Assembly (NCBI RefSeq): GCF_025938095.1 | Contig: NZ_JAPCZF010000002.1 | Span: forward strand, 310,001-374,000 | Direction: 5' to 3' | Length of the DNA: 64,000 nucleotides | From: Novosphingobium sp. JCM 18896 | GTDB lineage: Bacteria > Pseudomonadota > Alphaproteobacteria > Sphingomonadales > Sphingomonadaceae | In this document: positions 62,989 to 64,000 of the stretch, piece after piece | How positions within the stretch are numbered: position 1 is the first letter of the stretch | How the letters are laid out: the number at the start of each line of letters is the position of its first letter | Position numbers and translations under genes: made by a program | Notes under the pieces: model-generated | What the model saw: only the letters and a program-made list of their open reading frames with translations | What the model was told of the DNA's origin: nothing | Database searches by the model: none

Positions 62989-63684
62989 TCAGCCGGCACA
63001 GGCTTCGAGCGCGTCGCGATCGAGCACGACGATCGAGCGGCGATCGGGCGTGTCGATCACGCCCTCTTCGCGCAGCCGGGTGATCTGGCGGCTGACGGTC
63101 TCGATCGTCAGGCCCAGCAGTTCGCCGATCTCCTGACGGCCGAAAGGCAGCGCGAAGCGCAAGGGTGCGGCGTCGTTATCGTTGTCCGCGAGGCGATCGG
63201 CCATTTCGAGCAGGAAGGCCGAGACCCGCTCGGTCGCGCTCTTGCGGCCGAGCAGCATCATCCACTGCCGCGTGCGGTCGAGCTCGGTCAGCGTCCGCTG
63301 CAGCAGGCGGTGCTCGAGATCGGGGTGGTCGCGCGCGAAATCGTCGAAAGCCGCGCGCGGAAAAGTGCATATCTTTGCGTCGGTTAGTGCGACGATCGAG
63401 TGATCGGTGGTCTTGCCGAAAGGCCGGCCGATGAAGTCGCTGGCGAACATGATTCCCAAGGTCTGGTCACGGCCGTCGACGCTCGACGAGGAGAGCTTGA
63501 GCACGCCGTCGATGACATTGCCGACCAGCAGGGAATCGTCACCCTGCCACTGCAGGGTCTGGCCGCGCTGGATCGTCTGATGCCGGCCGAGGCGGTTGAG
63601 CCGGTCGAGATCGGCTTCGCAGAGCGATTGGCAGATGGCGCGTTCGCGCACACCGCAGTCGGCACAGGTCGTCATCGTTTTCAT
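62989..63684 (-). CDS. Crp/Fnr family regulator with [4Fe-4S]-type cysteine pattern (FnrN-like)
   Basis: A 231-residue oxygen-responsive activator. N-terminal cysteines Cys7, Cys10, Cys18 (C-x2-C-x7-C) and Cys22, with Cys106 in 'AKICTFPRAAF', fit the FNR/FnrN cluster pattern. The cyclic-nucleotide-like beta-roll is present ('TLGIMFASDFIGRPFG'), and the HTH is 'FGRQEIGELLGLTIETVSRQITRLREEGVI' with the FNR-type ETVSR contacts. Homologues switch on microaerobic genes such as hemN and cytochrome oxidase. Here it lies just downstream of hemN in the same direction and opposite to the fixLJ-like pair. Confidence 0.93.
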   Translation of the reverse strand: MKTMTTCADCGVRERAICQSLCEADLDRLNRLGRHQTIQRGQTLQWQGDDSLLVGNVIDGVLKLSSSSVDGRDQTLGIMFASDFIGRPFGKTTDHSIVALTDAKICTFPRAAFDDFARDHPDLEHRLLQRTLTELDRTRQWMMLLGRKSATERVSAFLLEMADRLADNDNDAAPLRFALPFGRQEIGELLGLTIETVSRQITRLREEGVIDTPDRRSIVVLDRDALEACAG

Positions 63685-63791
63685 CCGGAAAATGCTGATA
63701 AATCAGTCTATCGGGCAATCGCGTCGGCGTCGGTATACGTAAATGACCGGAGAACTTGACGGCTGCCTTTGCTGCCGCATTCGCGCCGCTG

Positions 63792-64000
63792 TCAGACCGC
63801 GGAGCTGAAACGGCGCGCGTCTTGCCGGCGATAGGGATCGAACAGCGCGGCGATCGTGCGCGCATAGGGCAGACCGGCGGGCGCGATGACCAGTTCGCCG
63901 TCGCGGATCGCCGCCAGCCCGGCCCTGACGAAGCGATCGAGATCGCGCTCGCTCTCGTGCAACAACTGCGCGTCGAGCCGCGCCCGACCCTGGCACAGCA
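63792..64000 (-). CDS. hemN: Oxygen-independent coproporphyrinogen III oxidase, C-terminal part
   Basis: The end of a leftward gene that continues beyond the right edge; the stop TGA is at 63792-63794. The visible 68 residues read 'LCQGRARLDAQLLHESERDLDRFVRAGLAAIRDGELVIAPAGLPYARTIAALFDPYRR', matching the C-terminal domain of radical-SAM HemN, which makes protoporphyrinogen precursors without oxygen. The FNR gene follows 107 bp downstream; HemN is a classic FNR target. Only the C terminus is present, so catalytic residues cannot be inspected. Confidence 0.82.
   Translation of the reverse strand, partial: LCQGRARLDAQLLHESERDLDRFVRAGLAAIRDGELVIAPAGLPYARTIAALFDPYRRQDARRFSSAV

Noticed and set aside
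63695..63706. CTGATAAATCAG upstream of fnr as an FNR box
   Set aside because: The FNR consensus TTGAT-N4-ATCAA needs a four-base spacer; here the spacer is two and the outer bases differ, so it is only a short palindrome.

Overview
The window is a high-GC, densely packed chromosomal segment from an alphaproteobacterium, almost certainly a sphingomonad (order Sphingomonadales; Novosphingobium/Sphingomonas-like). Pointers are two TonB-dependent receptors, the FnrN/FixLJ pair beside hemN, a Weimberg-type L-arabinose pathway with Azospirillum-like enzymes, several Rieske/SnoaL/VOC catabolic genes, and intergenic inverted repeats of the kinds that recur in sphingomonad genomes. There is no phage, insertion sequence, CRISPR array or rRNA operon. 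One tRNA gene, tRNA-Gln(CTG), is present.

Layout. 1-5.2 kb: end of a LonSB-domain gene, then a leftward housekeeping run (queuosine-precursor transporter, argB, lipoprotein, yggT, folD, exported protein, marC). 5.3-9.2 kb: nucleoside transporter and a TonB receptor with an EF-hand-like loop. 9.5-15.8 kb: esterase, SDR, small proteins, GNAT, ispG, TonB-domain-like protein. 15.9-23.2 kb: an eight-gene leftward operon DUF4129-DUF4350-moxR-DUF58-SpoIIM-RDD-GNAT-GNAT in which all junctions but one overlap. 23.3-27.3 kb: pheA, membrane cytochrome c, rlmE, ppx, tRNA-Gln. 27.4-39.4 kb: an accessory catabolic block (TetR, Rieske oxygenase, SnoaL-like proteins, exported cyclic-nucleotide phosphodiesterase-like protein, orphan LuxE/PaaK-like adenylation protein, SDR, epimerase-like reductase, second TetR, VOC and ABM proteins). 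It is interrupted by a Fur-box-linked ferri-siderophore-reductase-type operon (DUF3649-PepSY-DUF3325-DUF4198). 39.4-58.5 kb: arabinan utilisation. 58.5-64 kb: malic enzyme, FixLJ-like two-component system, Fnr, end of hemN.

The best-defined system is the arabinan/L-arabinose locus. A TonB receptor would import oligosaccharides, and exported GH43 and GH51 enzymes would release L-arabinose in the periplasm. An exported mutarotase and an FHS-family permease follow. A Gfo/Idh/MocA dehydrogenase, SMP-30 lactonase, IlvD-type dehydratase, AraD1 dehydratase and aldehyde dehydrogenase complete the oxidative route to 2-oxoglutarate. A FadR-type GntR regulator lies in the middle. A near-palindromic motif TA-S-TC-S-GA-S-TA occurs in the three promoter regions that serve the receptor, the dehydrogenase/hydrolase operon with the regulator, and the permease/mutarotase operon, so a single local regulon is likely. 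The adjacent six-hairpin glycosidase has no ATG, GTG or TTG start; its well-placed ribosome binding site precedes an ATC codon.

Other points of interest: a FixL-like kinase in which lysine occupies the expected heme-ligand histidine position; a 16-bp motif shared by the second TetR promoter and the epimerase operon promoter; an 85-residue protein built of five-residue repeats; and a palindromic repeat inserted between moxR and DUF58 in an otherwise overlapping operon.
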